Assembly: GCF_010894455.1 (NCBI RefSeq)
Contig: NZ_JAAIXY010000009.1
Location: 1 to 64,000 of the forward strand
DNA from: Myxococcus eversor
GTDB taxonomy: Bacteria > Myxococcota > Myxococcia > Myxococcales > Myxococcaceae
Direction: 5' to 3'
DNA: 64,000 nucleotides
Shown: in pieces, positions 19,519 through 29,918 of the stretch
How the letters are laid out: every line of letters begins with the position of its first letter
How positions within the stretch are numbered: position 1 is the stretch's first letter
The notes under the pieces: generated by a model
Database searches by the model: none
Told to the model about the DNA's origin: nothing
What the model saw: only the letters and a program-made list of their open reading frames with translations
Translations under genes and position numbers: made by a program

Positions 19519-20364
19519 ATGGACGTGGTGCTGCGGCCCATCAACGACCGGTTCTTCCACGAGCAGGTGCTCCCGTTCCTCGCGCGCGCCATGGGTGACG
19601 CGACGGGGGCCCTGGAGTCGCTCCTGGAGACGCTGGGCGACGTGCAGGCGCGGATTCTCTGCGAGCGGATGCTGGCCACGGCGGTACCCGGGGGCCTGGG
19701 CTCGGTGGACGCGGACCCCTGGTCGGACCTGGTGGACAGGCTCGCCTTCCTCCCCTGGAAGGAAGGCCCCACGGGTTGGGAGGTGGGCACGCAGCACGCC
19801 GGCTACGCGGACGCCTGGGACGAGGCGCTGCACCTGTCGCTGATGCTGGAGGAGCCCAACTACCCGTACTGGGACTCGAAGGGCGCCCGCGAGGTGCGCG
19901 ACGGCTTCCGCTTCAGGCCCCTGGCGGACATGGGGCTGGCCTCGCTGCTGGCGGGGCAATGGGACCCCTTCCCGGAGTTCCCCCCGGACCGCGTCTTCGT
20001 CACCCAGGGCCGGGGCGAGTACTTCCCCACCGAGCGCTTCGCCTTCGCCGACTGGGCCTGGCGCCCGGCCCGCGCGGTGGCGCACTGGCAGGTGAACCTG
20101 CCGCGCAAGCTGGAACGGCTCATCGCCCGCGAGCAGGAGCGCATGAAGCTGCCGTCGCTGCCGGAGAAGGACGAGGTGCTCGGCTACTGGCTGGGCAAGC
20201 TGGCTCAGCCTCCGCCCCTGACGGTGGCCTTCTCCGGGCTGGGGCCTCGCGCGGCGAGCTGGATTCGGGAGCTGGGCGCGCTCACCACGCACATCCGCCA
20301 GGCGGCGATGGCCAAGCAGGGCCTGGCCGCGCTCGTCACCAAGGGCAGCACCGTCCGGATTTAA
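19519..20364 (+). CDS. Conserved-looking hypothetical protein
   Basis: 281 residues, starting 25 bases after ptsN and probably cotranscribed with it. It is a soluble, Trp- and Leu-rich protein ([74 protein letters not shown]). There is no signal peptide or membrane helix. I do not recognise the family. Its TAA stop shares bases with the stop of the convergent dtd gene (TTAA, 20361-20364). Confidence 0.75.
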   Translation: MDVVLRPINDRFFHEQVLPFLARAMGDATGALESLLETLGDVQARILCERMLATAVPGGLGSVDADPWSDLVDRLAFLPWKEGPTGWEVGTQHAGYADAWDEALHLSLMLEEPNYPYWDSKGAREVRDGFRFRPLADMGLASLLAGQWDPFPEFPPDRVFVTQGRGEYFPTERFAFADWAWRPARAVAHWQVNLPRKLERLIAREQERMKLPSLPEKDEVLGYWLGKLAQPPPLTVAFSGLGPRAASWIRELGALTTHIRQAAMAKQGLAALVTKGSTVRI

Positions 20365-20816
20365 GTCGGAGCCGGAGCCGGGCTGTCCAGGATGAGGGTG
20401 ACGGGCCCGTCGTTGACGAGCGCCACCTTCATGTCCGCCGCGAAGATGCCGGTGCCCACGGTGAGCCCGCGCTGACGGAGGCCCTCGCAGGCGCGCTCGT
20501 ACAGGGCCTTGGCGACAGTGGGCTCCATGGCGTCGATGAAGCTGGGGCGCCGGCCCTTGCGCGCGTCTCCGTAGAGGGTGAACTGGCTGACGACGATGAG
20601 CTGGCGGGAGGTGTCCTCCAGGGAGAGGTTCATCTTCCCGGCGGCGTCCTCGAAGATTCGCAGTGTGGCGAGTTTCTCCACCATCCACGCCACGTCCGCT
20701 TCCGTATCGCCCTTGCCCACCCCCAGGAGCACCAGCAGGCCGGGGCCGATGTCACTCACCCGTTGCCCGTCCACCGTCACCGATGCCTCCAGCACCCGCT
20801 GCACCACCGCTCTCAT
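20361..20816 (-). CDS. dtd: D-aminoacyl-tRNA deacylase
   Basis: 151 residues. The start [33 protein letters not shown], the SQFTLYGD active-site strand (with KGRRPSF) and the C-terminal [12 protein letters not shown] motif are diagnostic for DTD. It removes D-amino acids (and glycine from tRNA-Ala) from tRNAs to protect translation. The stop codon overlaps the convergent neighbour's stop within the palindrome TTAA. Confidence 0.96.
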   Translation of the reverse strand: MRAVVQRVLEASVTVDGQRVSDIGPGLLVLLGVGKGDTEADVAWMVEKLATLRIFEDAAGKMNLSLEDTSRQLIVVSQFTLYGDARKGRRPSFIDAMEPTVAKALYERACEGLRQRGLTVGTGIFAADMKVALVNDGPVTLILDSPAPAPT

Positions 20817-21015
20817 CGAAGTTTCCTCCACGGCTGTCAGGGGCACCCCTCATGATGCGCCTGGCTGTCATCGGCATCTTGGGCGCTGGGAGGACCGCAG
20901 TGAAAAGAAGTCCACATGTGGGGGGCGCCAATTTCCACTTGGCGGTAGAGCGAGCGCCCAACCGTGGACTCCCGCACCCCCTCTCCCTTGCCGTGCTTTC
21001 GCGCCCTTCCCCATA

Positions 21016-23328
21016 ATGGCCGCCGACTTCCCCGGAGCGTGCGTGCAGGTTCTTCGAGCCAGACACCTCTTGGCCGCGCTGGCCATCGTTTCCCTGCTGC
21101 TTCCACACGGTGCCCTCGCGGCGCCCCCCACCTCCGCCGAGAAGCGCGCGGACCGCGAAGCCCTGCGGGCCGCGTTGCTCGAAGTGTTGCAACGCGCGCC
21201 GCTCAAGGTGAGCCGCGTGGGCGTCCACATGCAGAGCCTGGACGACGGCACGGTGGTGTTCACCCACAACGCGGACGAGCTGCTCAACCCGGCGTCCAAC
21301 GTGAAGCTCGTCACGTCCGCGGCGGCGCTGGCGACGCTCGGGCCGGAGTTCCGCTACGACACGGAGTTCCTCGTCGAGCCGGAGATGCCGGCGGACGGCA
21401 AGGTGAAGACGCTCTACGTGCGCGGCAAGGGCGACCCGTCCATGACGACCGAGCGCCTGTGGGGCGTGGTGTCGGAGCTGTGGCACTCGGGCCTGCGCGA
21501 GGTGGGGGACATCGTCGTGGACGACTCCTGGTTCGACGCCGAGCGCACGCCGCCCGGGTATGACCAGGAGGACTCGGACCGGGCGTACATGGCGCCCACC
21601 GGCGCGCTGAGCCTCAACTGGAACGCGGCGGCCATCTTCCTGCGCCCCGGCGCGAGCCCCGGCGCCAAGGGCACCGTGGAGATGGAGCCCCCCAGCGACT
21701 ACTTCGTCGTCGACAACCAGCTGTCCACCGGCGCGAAGCGCGCGCGGCGCGTCTCCGTGACGTCGGACCCGGCGGGCCCGCAGCAGAAAATCGTGGTGCG
21801 CGGGCAGGTGCCGCCCGAGCGCGGCGGGGCCGTCAGCGTCTGGAAGAAGATCGACAACCCCCCCATGTACTTCGGCCAGACGCTCAAGCAGCTGTTGAAC
21901 ACGCGCGGCATGAAGGTGAAGGGCCGGGTGAAGACGGGCCTGACGCCGTCCAAGGCGCGCATGGTGCACGTGGCCCAGTCGGACACGTTCGACGTGATGC
22001 TCAAGCGCCTCAACAAGCTCTCCAGCAACTTCGTCGCCGAGCAGCTCCTCAAGACGATGGGCGCGGAGGGGCGCGGCCAGCCGGGCTCCTTCACCAAGGG
22101 CGTGGAGGTGGTGGAGCAGTTCCTGGAGCGCGACGTGGGCATCCCCCGCGGCACGTACGTCATGAAGAACGGCAGCGGTCTGAACGACGCGAACCGCTTC
22201 TCCGCCGCGCAGATCAACAAGCTCTTGCGCTACATGCACACGCGCTTCACCTTCGCGCCGGAGTACCTGTCCTCGGTGCCCATCGCCGGCAAGGACGGCA
22301 CGCTGAAGTACCGCTTCGAGGGCAGCGAAGCGGTGGGCAAGCTGCGCGCGAAGACGGGCACGCTGGAGGGCGTCTCCGCGCTGAGCGGCTACGTGACGAG
22401 CGCGGGCGGTGAGCGCTTCTCCTTCTCCATGATGGTGAACGACTTCGCTGGCCGTGCCGGGCCCATCGTCGCGGGCCTGGACGCGCTGGGCGCGGCGGTG
22501 GCCGCCACGGGCTCCAGCCTGGGGCCCTCCAGCGCGGTGGCCTCCCTGGCGGACGGGGGCAAGCCGACGGGCGCCATCGACGACGTGGCGGCGCGCATCA
22601 AGACGTACCTGGACCTGGGCCGGCAGAGAGACCAGCGCAACCTGGGCTTCCTGCGCACGGCGTGGCGCAGCGAGAGGGACCCGGCGGTGCGCGCGGTGCT
22701 GGCGGAGAGCCTCTACCAGTCCAACCCGCATGACTACCTGGGGGCGCGCACGCTCCTGGACAGCTACTCGGCGGGCAATGACGTGTACGGCCGGCTGAGG
22801 GAGGTGGCGCGAGTGCTGTCCGTGGAGGTGCCCGGCGTCACCAGCATGGTGGAGCTGGCGGCGGGCGGTAACACGGAGGCGCTGGCCCGGGTGCTGGAGC
22901 TGGCGGGCGCCACGGGCGTGGATGTCCAGGCGCAGACGGAGATGTCCGTGGCGTTGGGCGAGGTGGCCCGCACGGCGCCGGAGGAGCTCGTGGTGGCGCT
23001 GCGCGCGGCGGCTCCGGCGGACCGGGAGTCGTCCTCGACGCTGCTGGCTCGCGCGCTGGTGCAGGCGGGGCAGGCGGACCACCCCTTCTGGAAGTCGCTG
23101 CGCAGGATGCAGGGCGCGGCGGACCCCCAGGTGGCGACGTTCGCCAAGGGGCTGGACTCCACGCTGTCGCAGAAGGTGGCGGAGGCCAAGGCGCCCCGTC
23201 CGTCCGAGGGCGGCGCGCCGGTGCAGGTGGTGGCGCCGGCGGGGGGCTCCTCGACTCCTCCGCCCCCGCGCAACACGGGCAGTGCTCCTGATGCGTCGCG
23301 CACCGCGGAGACTCGTCCGGGCGGGTAG
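21016..23328 (+). CDS. dacB: D-alanyl-D-alanine carboxypeptidase/endopeptidase (PBP4 type) with long C-terminal extension
   Basis: 770 residues. After a signal peptide (LLAALAIVSLLLPHGALAA) the PBP4 domain shows SxxK in NPASNVKLVT (Ser about 94, Lys 97), SxN in LSSNFVAEQL (336-338) and KTG in RAKTGTLEGVSALSGY (446-448). It trims or cleaves peptidoglycan cross-links in the periplasm. Beyond about residue 500 lies some 270 residues of Ala/Leu-rich helical sequence (ARTLLDSYSAGNDVYGRLREVARVLSVEVPG...) that ordinary PBP4s of about 480 residues lack, ending in a Pro/Ser tail. A GTG 27 bases downstream of the chosen ATG is an alternative start. Confidence 0.93.
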   Translation: MAADFPGACVQVLRARHLLAALAIVSLLLPHGALAAPPTSAEKRADREALRAALLEVLQRAPLKVSRVGVHMQSLDDGTVVFTHNADELLNPASNVKLVTSAAALATLGPEFRYDTEFLVEPEMPADGKVKTLYVRGKGDPSMTTERLWGVVSELWHSGLREVGDIVVDDSWFDAERTPPGYDQEDSDRAYMAPTGALSLNWNAAAIFLRPGASPGAKGTVEMEPPSDYFVVDNQLSTGAKRARRVSVTSDPAGPQQKIVVRGQVPPERGGAVSVWKKIDNPPMYFGQTLKQLLNTRGMKVKGRVKTGLTPSKARMVHVAQSDTFDVMLKRLNKLSSNFVAEQLLKTMGAEGRGQPGSFTKGVEVVEQFLERDVGIPRGTYVMKNGSGLNDANRFSAAQINKLLRYMHTRFTFAPEYLSSVPIAGKDGTLKYRFEGSEAVGKLRAKTGTLEGVSALSGYVTSAGGERFSFSMMVNDFAGRAGPIVAGLDALGAAVAATGSSLGPSSAVASLADGGKPTGAIDDVAARIKTYLDLGRQRDQRNLGFLRTAWRSERDPAVRAVLAESLYQSNPHDYLGARTLLDSYSAGNDVYGRLREVARVLSVEVPGVTSMVELAAGGNTEALARVLELAGATGVDVQAQTEMSVALGEVARTAPEELVVALRAAAPADRESSSTLLARALVQAGQADHPFWKSLRRMQGAADPQVATFAKGLDSTLSQKVAEAKAPRPSEGGAPVQVVAPAGGSSTPPPPRNTGSAPDASRTAETRPGG

Positions 23329-23562
23329 TACCGGGTGGGCGGGTGCCACCTGCCGGGTGGTGCCCTCCCGCACCTTTCCACCGTCGTCTCCTCGCCCGTG
23401 GGGCCGCCTTCCGGGCGAGCCGGGTACCAGGGGACCGCCTTCTGGAAATGTCAGGCCGCACTGCTATACGTCGGAGGCAACCTGCCAGGGCTGATGCCCG
23501 GCAGGTGTGCAGACCCTCTCCGTGGTGGAGGGGAGCTCGACGGAAAGTCAGAGGGAGCAGTC

Positions 23563-24072
23563 ATGGCAGGAGGCGTGAACAAGGTCATCCTCATCGGCAA
23601 CCTGGGTGCGGACCCCGAAGTGCGGTTCACCCCGGGCGGTCAGGCGGTCGCGAACTTCCGCATCGCCACCAGCGAGAGCTGGCAGGACAAGAACGGCCAG
23701 AAGCAGGAGCGGACCGAGTGGCACCGCATCGTCGTCTGGGGAAAGCTCGCGGAGCTCTGCGGCGAGTACTTGAAGAAGGGACGGCAGTGCTACGTCGAGG
23801 GCCGCCTGCAGACGCGCGAGTGGATGGATAAGGAGAACCGGAAGAACTACACCACGGAGGTCGTGGCCAACGCGGTGACGTTCCTGGGTGGCCGTGACGC
23901 CGGGGACGGCGCGGGTGGCGGTGGTGGTGGGCGCCGGCAGTCCGGTGGTGGCGGTCAGTCGCGCGGCATGGACAACAACGACTACGGCCAGCCGCCTCCC
24001 ATGGATGACGGCATGGGCGGTCCCTCCTCCGGCGGTGGCGGCGGCAACGGCGAGGACGACATCCCGTTCTGA
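23563..24072 (+). CDS. ssb: Single-stranded DNA-binding protein
   Basis: 169 residues. The OB-fold region reads [34 protein letters not shown], then [36 protein letters not shown] Gly/Asn-rich flexible linker (about 118-160) ends in the conserved acidic tip DDIPF that recruits repair and replication proteins. The ATG at 23563 is preceded by a GAGGGAG site. An intrinsic terminator follows. Confidence 0.97.
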   Translation: MAGGVNKVILIGNLGADPEVRFTPGGQAVANFRIATSESWQDKNGQKQERTEWHRIVVWGKLAELCGEYLKKGRQCYVEGRLQTREWMDKENRKNYTTEVVANAVTFLGGRDAGDGAGGGGGGRRQSGGGGQSRGMDNNDYGQPPPMDDGMGGPSSGGGGGNGEDDIPF

Positions 24073-24109
24073 GCGGCGTCGCGCGAGCCGCGCGGCACTC
24101 CAGAAACGA

Positions 24110-24152
24110 ACCGGCCGCTCCCCGGAAGTCTCGGGGGCGGCCGGTGTGCTTT
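24110..24152 (+). terminator. Intrinsic terminator after ssb
   Basis: A stem of CCGGCCGC (24111-24118) with GCGGCCGG (24137-24144), extended inward by pairing of TCCC with GGGG, is followed by TGTGCTTTT. It lies about 40 bases after the ssb stop. Confidence 0.75.
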
Positions 24153-24214
24153 TCAGGGCTGCGGCGAAGGGAGTACGGCGCCCTCGCTTCGTGGCGGGCG
24201 CCGTGTCCTTGAGG

Positions 24215-24892
24215 CTACGGGTTCGAGGGGCCGAAGGCGGCGCCCGCGGTATAGAGCGCGTAGATGGCGCTCCAGCTCATCGCCGTCAGCAGCAGGAAGA
24301 TGATGATGGTGACCGGCTCGAAGCGGCGCATGGCGCGCTCGCTGCCCAACAGGCCCCAGCCCATGCCGAAGCCCTGGAGGCCGTTGGCCAGATGGTACGC
24401 GGTGCCCAGCGTGCCCAGCAGGTAGACGATGAGTGTGGGGCCGTGGAAGTGCATCTCCCGGGCGATGTCGGTGAACGCCTCCGGGTGTCCCCCGATGAGC
24501 CGGGGCTGGAGGAAGGCCAGCCAGATGTGGGCGCCGAGGAAGGCGAGCACACCCAGGGCGCTCACGCGCTGGAGGATGAACTTGAAGTTGCCGTAGTTGT
24601 TGTACCGGTTGTTGTTCGGCCGGAAGCTGAGGAGCCGGACGATGCCCCAGCCGGTGTGGAACAGCAGCGGCAGCAGCACGATGACGAAGGAGAGGTACAT
24701 CGAAAACGGGTTGGCGTACGTGGTGACGGACTTCTCCCACGCGACCGCCCCGCCGAACGCGGAGAGGTTGTCCCAGAGGTGGTTGACGACCCAGAACGTC
24801 AGGGGCACCACCGCGAGGAACGAGCCCAGGCGGGACTTGAGGAGCGGAGTCTTCGTCGGAACGGCGTCGGCTGTGGCGGCCTGGGTGCTCAT
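24215..24892 (-). CDS. sdhC: Succinate dehydrogenase/fumarate reductase cytochrome b558-type subunit
   Basis: 225 residues with five hydrophobic helices. Helix-associated histidines that could ligate haem include VVNHLWDN, LLFHTGWG, LGAHIWLAF, MHFHGPT and AYHLANG, the pattern of the di-haem b558 SdhC family of delta- and epsilonproteobacteria, Bacteroidetes and Bacillus. It would anchor the SdhA/SdhB dimer in the inner membrane and pass electrons to quinone. The flavoprotein and iron-sulfur subunit genes are not adjacent in this window, which is unusual. A longer N-terminus is open but the ATG at 24892 starts a normal cytoplasmic leader. Confidence 0.87.
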   Translation of the reverse strand: MSTQAATADAVPTKTPLLKSRLGSFLAVVPLTFWVVNHLWDNLSAFGGAVAWEKSVTTYANPFSMYLSFVIVLLPLLFHTGWGIVRLLSFRPNNNRYNNYGNFKFILQRVSALGVLAFLGAHIWLAFLQPRLIGGHPEAFTDIAREMHFHGPTLIVYLLGTLGTAYHLANGLQGFGMGWGLLGSERAMRRFEPVTIIIFLLLTAMSWSAIYALYTAGAAFGPSNP

Positions 24893-25154
24893 CGGGTCTC
24901 CAGCGATGGCGCGCGGGCAAGTGGCCGCGCCCCAAGTCAAAGTCGGGTGACTGTCGGAGGGCGGTTTATAGCCGTTCCGGCCAGGACGCTGGATTTCTTC
25001 CGCATCCCCGCATGGCAGCCGTCGCGCACGGAGGCATAAGCCTGGCCTTATGCGTCACCCTGGGTGGCCCTGCTGCCGGGCCAGCATGCGACGGGGCGTC
25101 CGCCCTCCGACGTGGGTGGGCACGGCCGGCTCGGGCACGCTAAGTCGCTCTGCC

Positions 25155-26045
25155 ATGTCCGATGAGCTCGTCAGTGGATTGCTGAAGAAGTCCGATGCGC
25201 GCGTGGTGCTGGCGCTCACCACGGACCTGTCCCGTCAGGCCCGCGCCACCCACCACACGGCCCCCGCCGCCGCGGCGCTGCTGTCCCAGGCCCTCACCGC
25301 CGCCGCCCTGTTGGGCGCGCTCCAGAAGGGCGAGTCCCGCGTCAACCTCCAGGTGGAGTGCGACGGGCCGTTGCGGGGCCTCTTCGTGGACGGCGACACG
25401 TCCGGCCTCGTGCGGGGCTACGTGAAGAACACCCTCGTCGAGTACGTGGGTGGCGACGACCAGTACCAGTGGCGTCCCGTGCTGGGGAACAAGGGCTTCC
25501 TGTCCGTGCTGCGGGATTTGGGCGGCGGTGAGCACTACCGCTCGTCGGTGGAGCTGGAGCGCTTCGACCTCGCGGAGGACCTGGAGCGCTACTTCCATCA
25601 GTCGGATCAGCTCCCCTCCCGCCTGGTGCTGGCGCAGCTCCCCATCCAGGTCGAGGGCAAGACGGAGTCGCTGGGCGTGGTCGCAGGCCTGCTCCTCCAG
25701 CCCCTGCCCGGCGCGGACCTGGAGACCTTCCAGGCGCTGGGTGAGCGGCTGCGTCGTGACGCCACGTCGGTGCTCCTGACGCACGCGGCGTCCGGTGGGG
25801 CCGCGGTGTTGCGCGCGCTGTTGCCGGAAGCGGACTTCGAGGTGATGTCTCGTTATCCGCTGCGCTTCGGCTGCTCGTGCAGCGAGGACCGCGTGAAGCG
25901 CGCGCTGCTCGCGATGGGTCGTGAGGAGTTGCAGGACCTCCTGGAGAAGGAAGGACAGGCGGAGGCCACGTGCCAATTCTGCACGACGCGCTATGTCATT
26001 CCTGGAGATGTCATTCGCGGCATGTTGGAGAGCGGCACGGTTTGA
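25155..26045 (+). CDS. hslO: Redox-regulated chaperone Hsp33
   Basis: 296 residues. The N-terminal Hsp33 fold (ARVVLALTTDLSRQARATHHTAPAAAALLSQALTAAALLG, LFVDGDTSGLVRGYV) is followed by the zinc switch: CSCSEDRVKRAL and, about 35 residues on, CQFCTTRYVI. Oxidation of the four cysteines releases zinc and activates holdase activity during oxidative or bleach stress. It acts in the cytoplasm. It starts 34 bases upstream of a dehydrogenase gene in the same direction. Confidence 0.95.
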   Translation: MSDELVSGLLKKSDARVVLALTTDLSRQARATHHTAPAAAALLSQALTAAALLGALQKGESRVNLQVECDGPLRGLFVDGDTSGLVRGYVKNTLVEYVGGDDQYQWRPVLGNKGFLSVLRDLGGGEHYRSSVELERFDLAEDLERYFHQSDQLPSRLVLAQLPIQVEGKTESLGVVAGLLLQPLPGADLETFQALGERLRRDATSVLLTHAASGGAAVLRALLPEADFEVMSRYPLRFGCSCSEDRVKRALLAMGREELQDLLEKEGQAEATCQFCTTRYVIPGDVIRGMLESGTV

Positions 26046-26079
26046 CTTGGGTGCGTGGCCTCGGTAGAGGCCGCGCGCC

Positions 26080-27111
26080 ATGAGTTACTTCACGCAATTG
26101 CTCGAGGGCGGCTACGAAGCCGTCCATCTGCTCAGCGACTCCCGGACGGGCCTGCGGGCCATCGTCGGAATGCACAACACGCGGCTGGGCCCCGGGCTGG
26201 GTGGGACGCGCGCGTTGGCGACGTACACCAGCGAGGAGGAGGCCGTCGCGGACGCGCTCCGGCTGGCGCGCGGCATGACATACAAGGCGGCGCTCGCGGG
26301 CCTGCCTCACGGCGGCGGCAAGGCCGTCATCATGCTGCCGCGCGGCAACTTCGACCGGGCGAAGCTGTTCGAGTCCTTCGGTCGCGCGGTGGAGTCGCTC
26401 GGCGGCCGCTACATCACCACCGAGGACAGCGGCACCAGCACGGACGACATGGAGCACGTGCGCAAGCACACGAAGCATGTCGTCGGCCTGAAGGAGCGCA
26501 GCGGAGACCCGTCACCGGTGACGGCGTACGGCGTGGCGCGCGCGATGGAGGCCACGGCGAAGCACGTCTTCGGCCGCCCGGACCTCAAGGGGCTGCGCGT
26601 CACGGTGCTGGGCGTGGGCCACGTGGGCATGTACCTGGTGAAGGAGCTGCACGAGCGCGGCGCCAAGGTCTGGGTCAGCGACATCAACGCCGCCAGCGTG
26701 GCGCACGCGGTGAAGGAGTACGGCGCGACGGCGGTGGACGCGGACACGCTGCACCGCATGGAGGCGGACGTCTTCGCGCCCTGCGCGCTGGGCGGTGCCA
26801 TCAACGACGCCACGCTGCCGCTCCTCAAGGTGAAGGCGGTGTGCGGGGCGGCCAACAATCAATTGCTCACCATGCGACACGGGGAGCAGCTCGCCGGACG
26901 AGGCATCCTCTACGTGCCGGACTACGCGGCCAACGCCGGGGGCCTCATCAACGTGGCCCAGGAGTGGGCGGGGTATGACCGGGAGAAGGCCTACGCCCGG
27001 GCGTCCAACATCTTCGACACCATCGACACGGTGCTGCGGCGCGCGAAGGAGTCCAGCCTTCGTCCGGAGCAGGTGGCGGACCGCATGGTGGAGGAGAAGC
27101 TGGCGGCCTGA
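26080..27111 (+). CDS. Leucine/valine/phenylalanine-type amino-acid dehydrogenase
   Basis: 343 residues. The glutamate/leucine dehydrogenase superfamily signature is [53 protein letters not shown], with the catalytic lysines in RGMTYKAA and GGGKAV. The NAD-binding motif is [22 protein letters not shown]. It reversibly deaminates branched-chain or aromatic amino acids to 2-oxo acids. In myxobacteria branched 2-oxo acids feed iso-fatty acid synthesis, so a link to lipid signalling is possible but not shown. Leu versus Phe versus Val preference cannot be decided by eye. Confidence 0.88.
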   Translation: MSYFTQLLEGGYEAVHLLSDSRTGLRAIVGMHNTRLGPGLGGTRALATYTSEEEAVADALRLARGMTYKAALAGLPHGGGKAVIMLPRGNFDRAKLFESFGRAVESLGGRYITTEDSGTSTDDMEHVRKHTKHVVGLKERSGDPSPVTAYGVARAMEATAKHVFGRPDLKGLRVTVLGVGHVGMYLVKELHERGAKVWVSDINAASVAHAVKEYGATAVDADTLHRMEADVFAPCALGGAINDATLPLLKVKAVCGAANNQLLTMRHGEQLAGRGILYVPDYAANAGGLINVAQEWAGYDREKAYARASNIFDTIDTVLRRAKESSLRPEQVADRMVEEKLAA

Positions 27112-27238
27112 CGCGAGCGGCTGAGCCGTCACCCCGGTGTGTCGTCGGGGTGTATCGAGGCGCGGGCTTCAGCGGGATGTGGCCAGGGCGCGGTCCCCGG
27201 GGTATGACGGGGCCGCACCCCAGCCGGAGCTCACCGCC

Positions 27239-27982
27239 GTGGCCACCAAGCGGGCATCGCCCGGGCCCAAGGCCCAGGGCAAGCGCAAGCCCACCGCGAA
27301 GTCCTCCTCGAAGAAGACTTCTCCCAAGACTCGTGTCGCGCCGTCGTCCGCGTCGTTGTCCGCCGCGGAGCGCAAGCAGGCGCAGAAGCTCGTCTCCATT
27401 CCCGCGGACCTGGTGCTGGCGCCGCAGGTGGAAGCGCCGCGTCAGCCCACCGGAAAGGACCAGTCGGGCAAGCGCTCCGCGGGCGTGAAGGAGCTGACGT
27501 GGGCGGATTTCGACCGCGCCGTGCACCACCTGGCCGACGCCATCCGAAAGACGTTCAAGCCGGAGGCGGTGGTGGGCGTGGCCCACGGTGGCGTCTTCGT
27601 CGGCGGCGCGCTGTCCTCGGCGCTGGGCTGCGCGTTCTTCCCGGTGCGCATCAGCCGTCGCAGCAGGGACAGGGGTGACGAAGGGCGCCCGAAGGGTGGG
27701 CCGAAGACGAGCGGAGAGATGCCGCGCGAGCTGAAGGGCAAGCGCGTGCTCATCGTCGACGACGTGGCCTCCAGTGGCGACACGCTGTCGCTGGCCACGG
27801 CGCTGGCGCGCGAGGCGGGCGCCACCCAGGTGTCGACGGCGTGCCTCATCTCGAAGCCGGAGGGTTTCGCCCCGGACTACGCCGGGCTGACGACGGGCGC
27901 GCTCGTCGTCTTCCCGTGGGACTACGCGCCCGGCGCGGGTGACGCGCGCTTCGAAGAGGACCCGGACAAGGCGGGGGCGTGA
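27239..27982 (+). CDS. Phosphoribosyltransferase-domain protein with basic N-terminal tail
   Basis: 247 residues from GTG 27239 (GGAG about ten bases upstream). The first 45 residues are a Lys/Pro/Ser-rich tail ([18 protein letters not shown]...), then a type I PRTase fold: [44 protein letters not shown] and the PRPP-binding loop [20 protein letters not shown]. The likely reaction is transfer of phosphoribose to or from a nucleobase, as in xanthine/hypoxanthine enzymes. A PWDY near the C-terminus resembles xanthine-guanine types. The basic tail is unusual and might bind nucleic acid. It lies upstream of selB with a 19-base gap. Confidence 0.78.
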   Translation: MATKRASPGPKAQGKRKPTAKSSSKKTSPKTRVAPSSASLSAAERKQAQKLVSIPADLVLAPQVEAPRQPTGKDQSGKRSAGVKELTWADFDRAVHHLADAIRKTFKPEAVVGVAHGGVFVGGALSSALGCAFFPVRISRRSRDRGDEGRPKGGPKTSGEMPRELKGKRVLIVDDVASSGDTLSLATALAREAGATQVSTACLISKPEGFAPDYAGLTTGALVVFPWDYAPGAGDARFEEDPDKAGA

Positions 27983-28001
27983 GCGGTGCCGTGGTGGGGC
28001 G

Positions 28002-29918
28002 ATGATTGTCGGCACCGCGGGACACATCGACCACGGCAAGACGTCGCTGGTGAAGGCCCTCACTGGCATCGACACGGACCGGCTCCAGGAAGAGAAGCGC
28101 CGGGGCATCACCCTGGAGCTGGGCTTCGCGCACCTGACGCTGGATGACGGCACGGTGGCGGGTGTGGTGGACGTGCCCGGCCACGAGCGCTTCGTGAAGG
28201 CGATGGCCGCGGGCGCGGGCGGCGTGGACCTGGCCGTGCTGGTGGTGGCCTCCGACGAGGGCGTGATGCCCCAGACGCGCGAGCACCTGGACATCTGCCG
28301 GCTCCTGGGCGTGCGCGCCGGTGTCGTCGCGCTCACCAAGTCGGACCTGCTGGCGGAGCCCGGGCCGGAGTGGCGCGTGCTGGTGGAGGCGGACCTCGCC
28401 GCGCTCACCGCGGGCTCGTTCCTGGAGGGCGCGCCGGTGGTGCCCTGCTCGACGCGCACGGGCGAGGGCCTGGACACGCTGCGCACCGCGCTCAGCCGGG
28501 CCGCCGGGGCGTTGACGAAGCGTCCCTCGGAGGGGCCGACCTTCCTGCCGGTGGACCGCGTCTTCACGTTGAAGGGCTTTGGCACCGTGGTGACGGGCAC
28601 GCTGTTGTCGGGCACGGTGGCGGTGGACGACGCGGTGTCGCTGCTCCCCGGGCAGCCGGGCCCGCTGCGGGTGCGCGGCGTGCAGGTGCATGGGCGGGCG
28701 GTGGAGAAGGTGGAGGCCGGTCAGCGCGCGGCGGTGAACCTGCCGGGCGTGGAGGCGGAGTCGCTCTCGCGGGGACAGGTGCTGACGCGCGCCGGAGAGC
28801 TGCCCGAGACGCGCATGCTGGACGTGGAGCTGACGCTGCTGCCCACGGCGGAGTCGCCGCTGCCGCGCCGTCGCAAGCTGCTCCTGCACCTGGGCACCTC
28901 GCAGGTGGAGGCCACGGTGGCGCTGCTGGACGTGGAGCGGTTGGAGCCCGGCGGGACGACGCTGGCGCAGCTGCGACTGGACGCGCCGGTGGCGGCGCTC
29001 GTGGGCCAGCGCTTCATCCTCCGAGGCTCGCGCGCGCTGCCCGGGCGGGGCGCGACGCTCGCGGGGGGCCGGGTGCTGTCGATTGCGCCGCCTCGGCGTC
29101 GCAAGGGCGGCTCGGCGGTGGTGGCGCCGCTGCGGGAGGCGGACCCGGCGGGGCAGGTGGCGTGGCTGTTGCGGCAGGCCGGCTATCGCGGGCTGACGCA
29201 GGCGGAGCTGTTCGGCCGCTCCGGGCTGGGCCCTCGGGTGCTGGCGCGCGCGCTGGAACTGCTGGGCACGCGAGGCGCGGCGCTGCTGCTGGACAGGGAG
29301 CGGCGGCTGTACCTGTCCGGCGAGGTGTTCGAGGGGCTGCAGGGACGGGCGCTCGCACTGCTGGCCGCCTTCCATGAGCGCGAGCCCTTGCGCGAGGGCC
29401 TGTCCCGCGAGGAGCTGCGTCAGCGCCTGTCGTCCGAGCTGGACGCGCGCGCCTTCCAGCGGGTGTTGCAGGGACTGGGGGACACCGGAAAGCTGGAGGT
29501 GGACCGGGACCTCGTGCGTCTGAAGGGGCGCGGCCGTGCATTGTCGCTGGGGGACGAGGCGGCCCGGGCGCGGCTCGCCGCGGAGCTGTCCGCGACGGGA
29601 CTGGCCCCGCCCACGGAGGCCGAGCTGTCCCAGAAGCTCCAGCTCCCGGTGCCCCGCCTGCGAGAGCTGTTGAAGGTGTTGATGGCCGAGGGGAGGGTGG
29701 CGCGGGTCAGCGAGGAGCTGTGCTTCGACGCGGTGGCGCTGGGGGCCCTGCGGGAACGGCTGGTTGCCCACCTGCGCGAGAAGAAGGAAATTAGCACCCA
29801 GGCCTTCAAGGAACTGGTGGGACAGAGCCGCAAGTTCGTCATCCCTCTGTCCGAGTACTTCGACCGGGAGAAGGTGACGCTCCGGGTAGGCGAGAAGCGG
29901 GTGCTGCGTCGCGGATGA
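28002..29918 (+). CDS. selB: Selenocysteine-specific elongation factor
   Basis: 638 residues. The GTPase starts at residue 1 with [60 protein letters not shown] and ALTKSDL are the G3 and G4 motifs. Domains II and III follow, including [17 protein letters not shown], and the C-terminal about 250 residues are winged-helix repeats that read the SECIS hairpin in mRNA. SelB delivers Sec-tRNA to in-frame UGA codons, so this organism should make selenoproteins. selA, selD and selC are not in the window. Its stop overlaps the start of the histidine kinase gene. Confidence 0.96.
   Translation: MIVGTAGHIDHGKTSLVKALTGIDTDRLQEEKRRGITLELGFAHLTLDDGTVAGVVDVPGHERFVKAMAAGAGGVDLAVLVVASDEGVMPQTREHLDICRLLGVRAGVVALTKSDLLAEPGPEWRVLVEADLAALTAGSFLEGAPVVPCSTRTGEGLDTLRTALSRAAGALTKRPSEGPTFLPVDRVFTLKGFGTVVTGTLLSGTVAVDDAVSLLPGQPGPLRVRGVQVHGRAVEKVEAGQRAAVNLPGVEAESLSRGQVLTRAGELPETRMLDVELTLLPTAESPLPRRRKLLLHLGTSQVEATVALLDVERLEPGGTTLAQLRLDAPVAALVGQRFILRGSRALPGRGATLAGGRVLSIAPPRRRKGGSAVVAPLREADPAGQVAWLLRQAGYRGLTQAELFGRSGLGPRVLARALELLGTRGAALLLDRERRLYLSGEVFEGLQGRALALLAAFHEREPLREGLSREELRQRLSSELDARAFQRVLQGLGDTGKLEVDRDLVRLKGRGRALSLGDEAARARLAAELSATGLAPPTEAELSQKLQLPVPRLRELLKVLMAEGRVARVSEELCFDAVALGALRERLVAHLREKKEISTQAFKELVGQSRKFVIPLSEYFDREKVTLRVGEKRVLRRG

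Noticed and set aside
20752-23373. 873-residue open frame on the minus strand opposite dacB
   Set aside because: It is His/Arg/Ala-rich shadow sequence caused by high GC3 opposite a gene with full PBP4 motifs.
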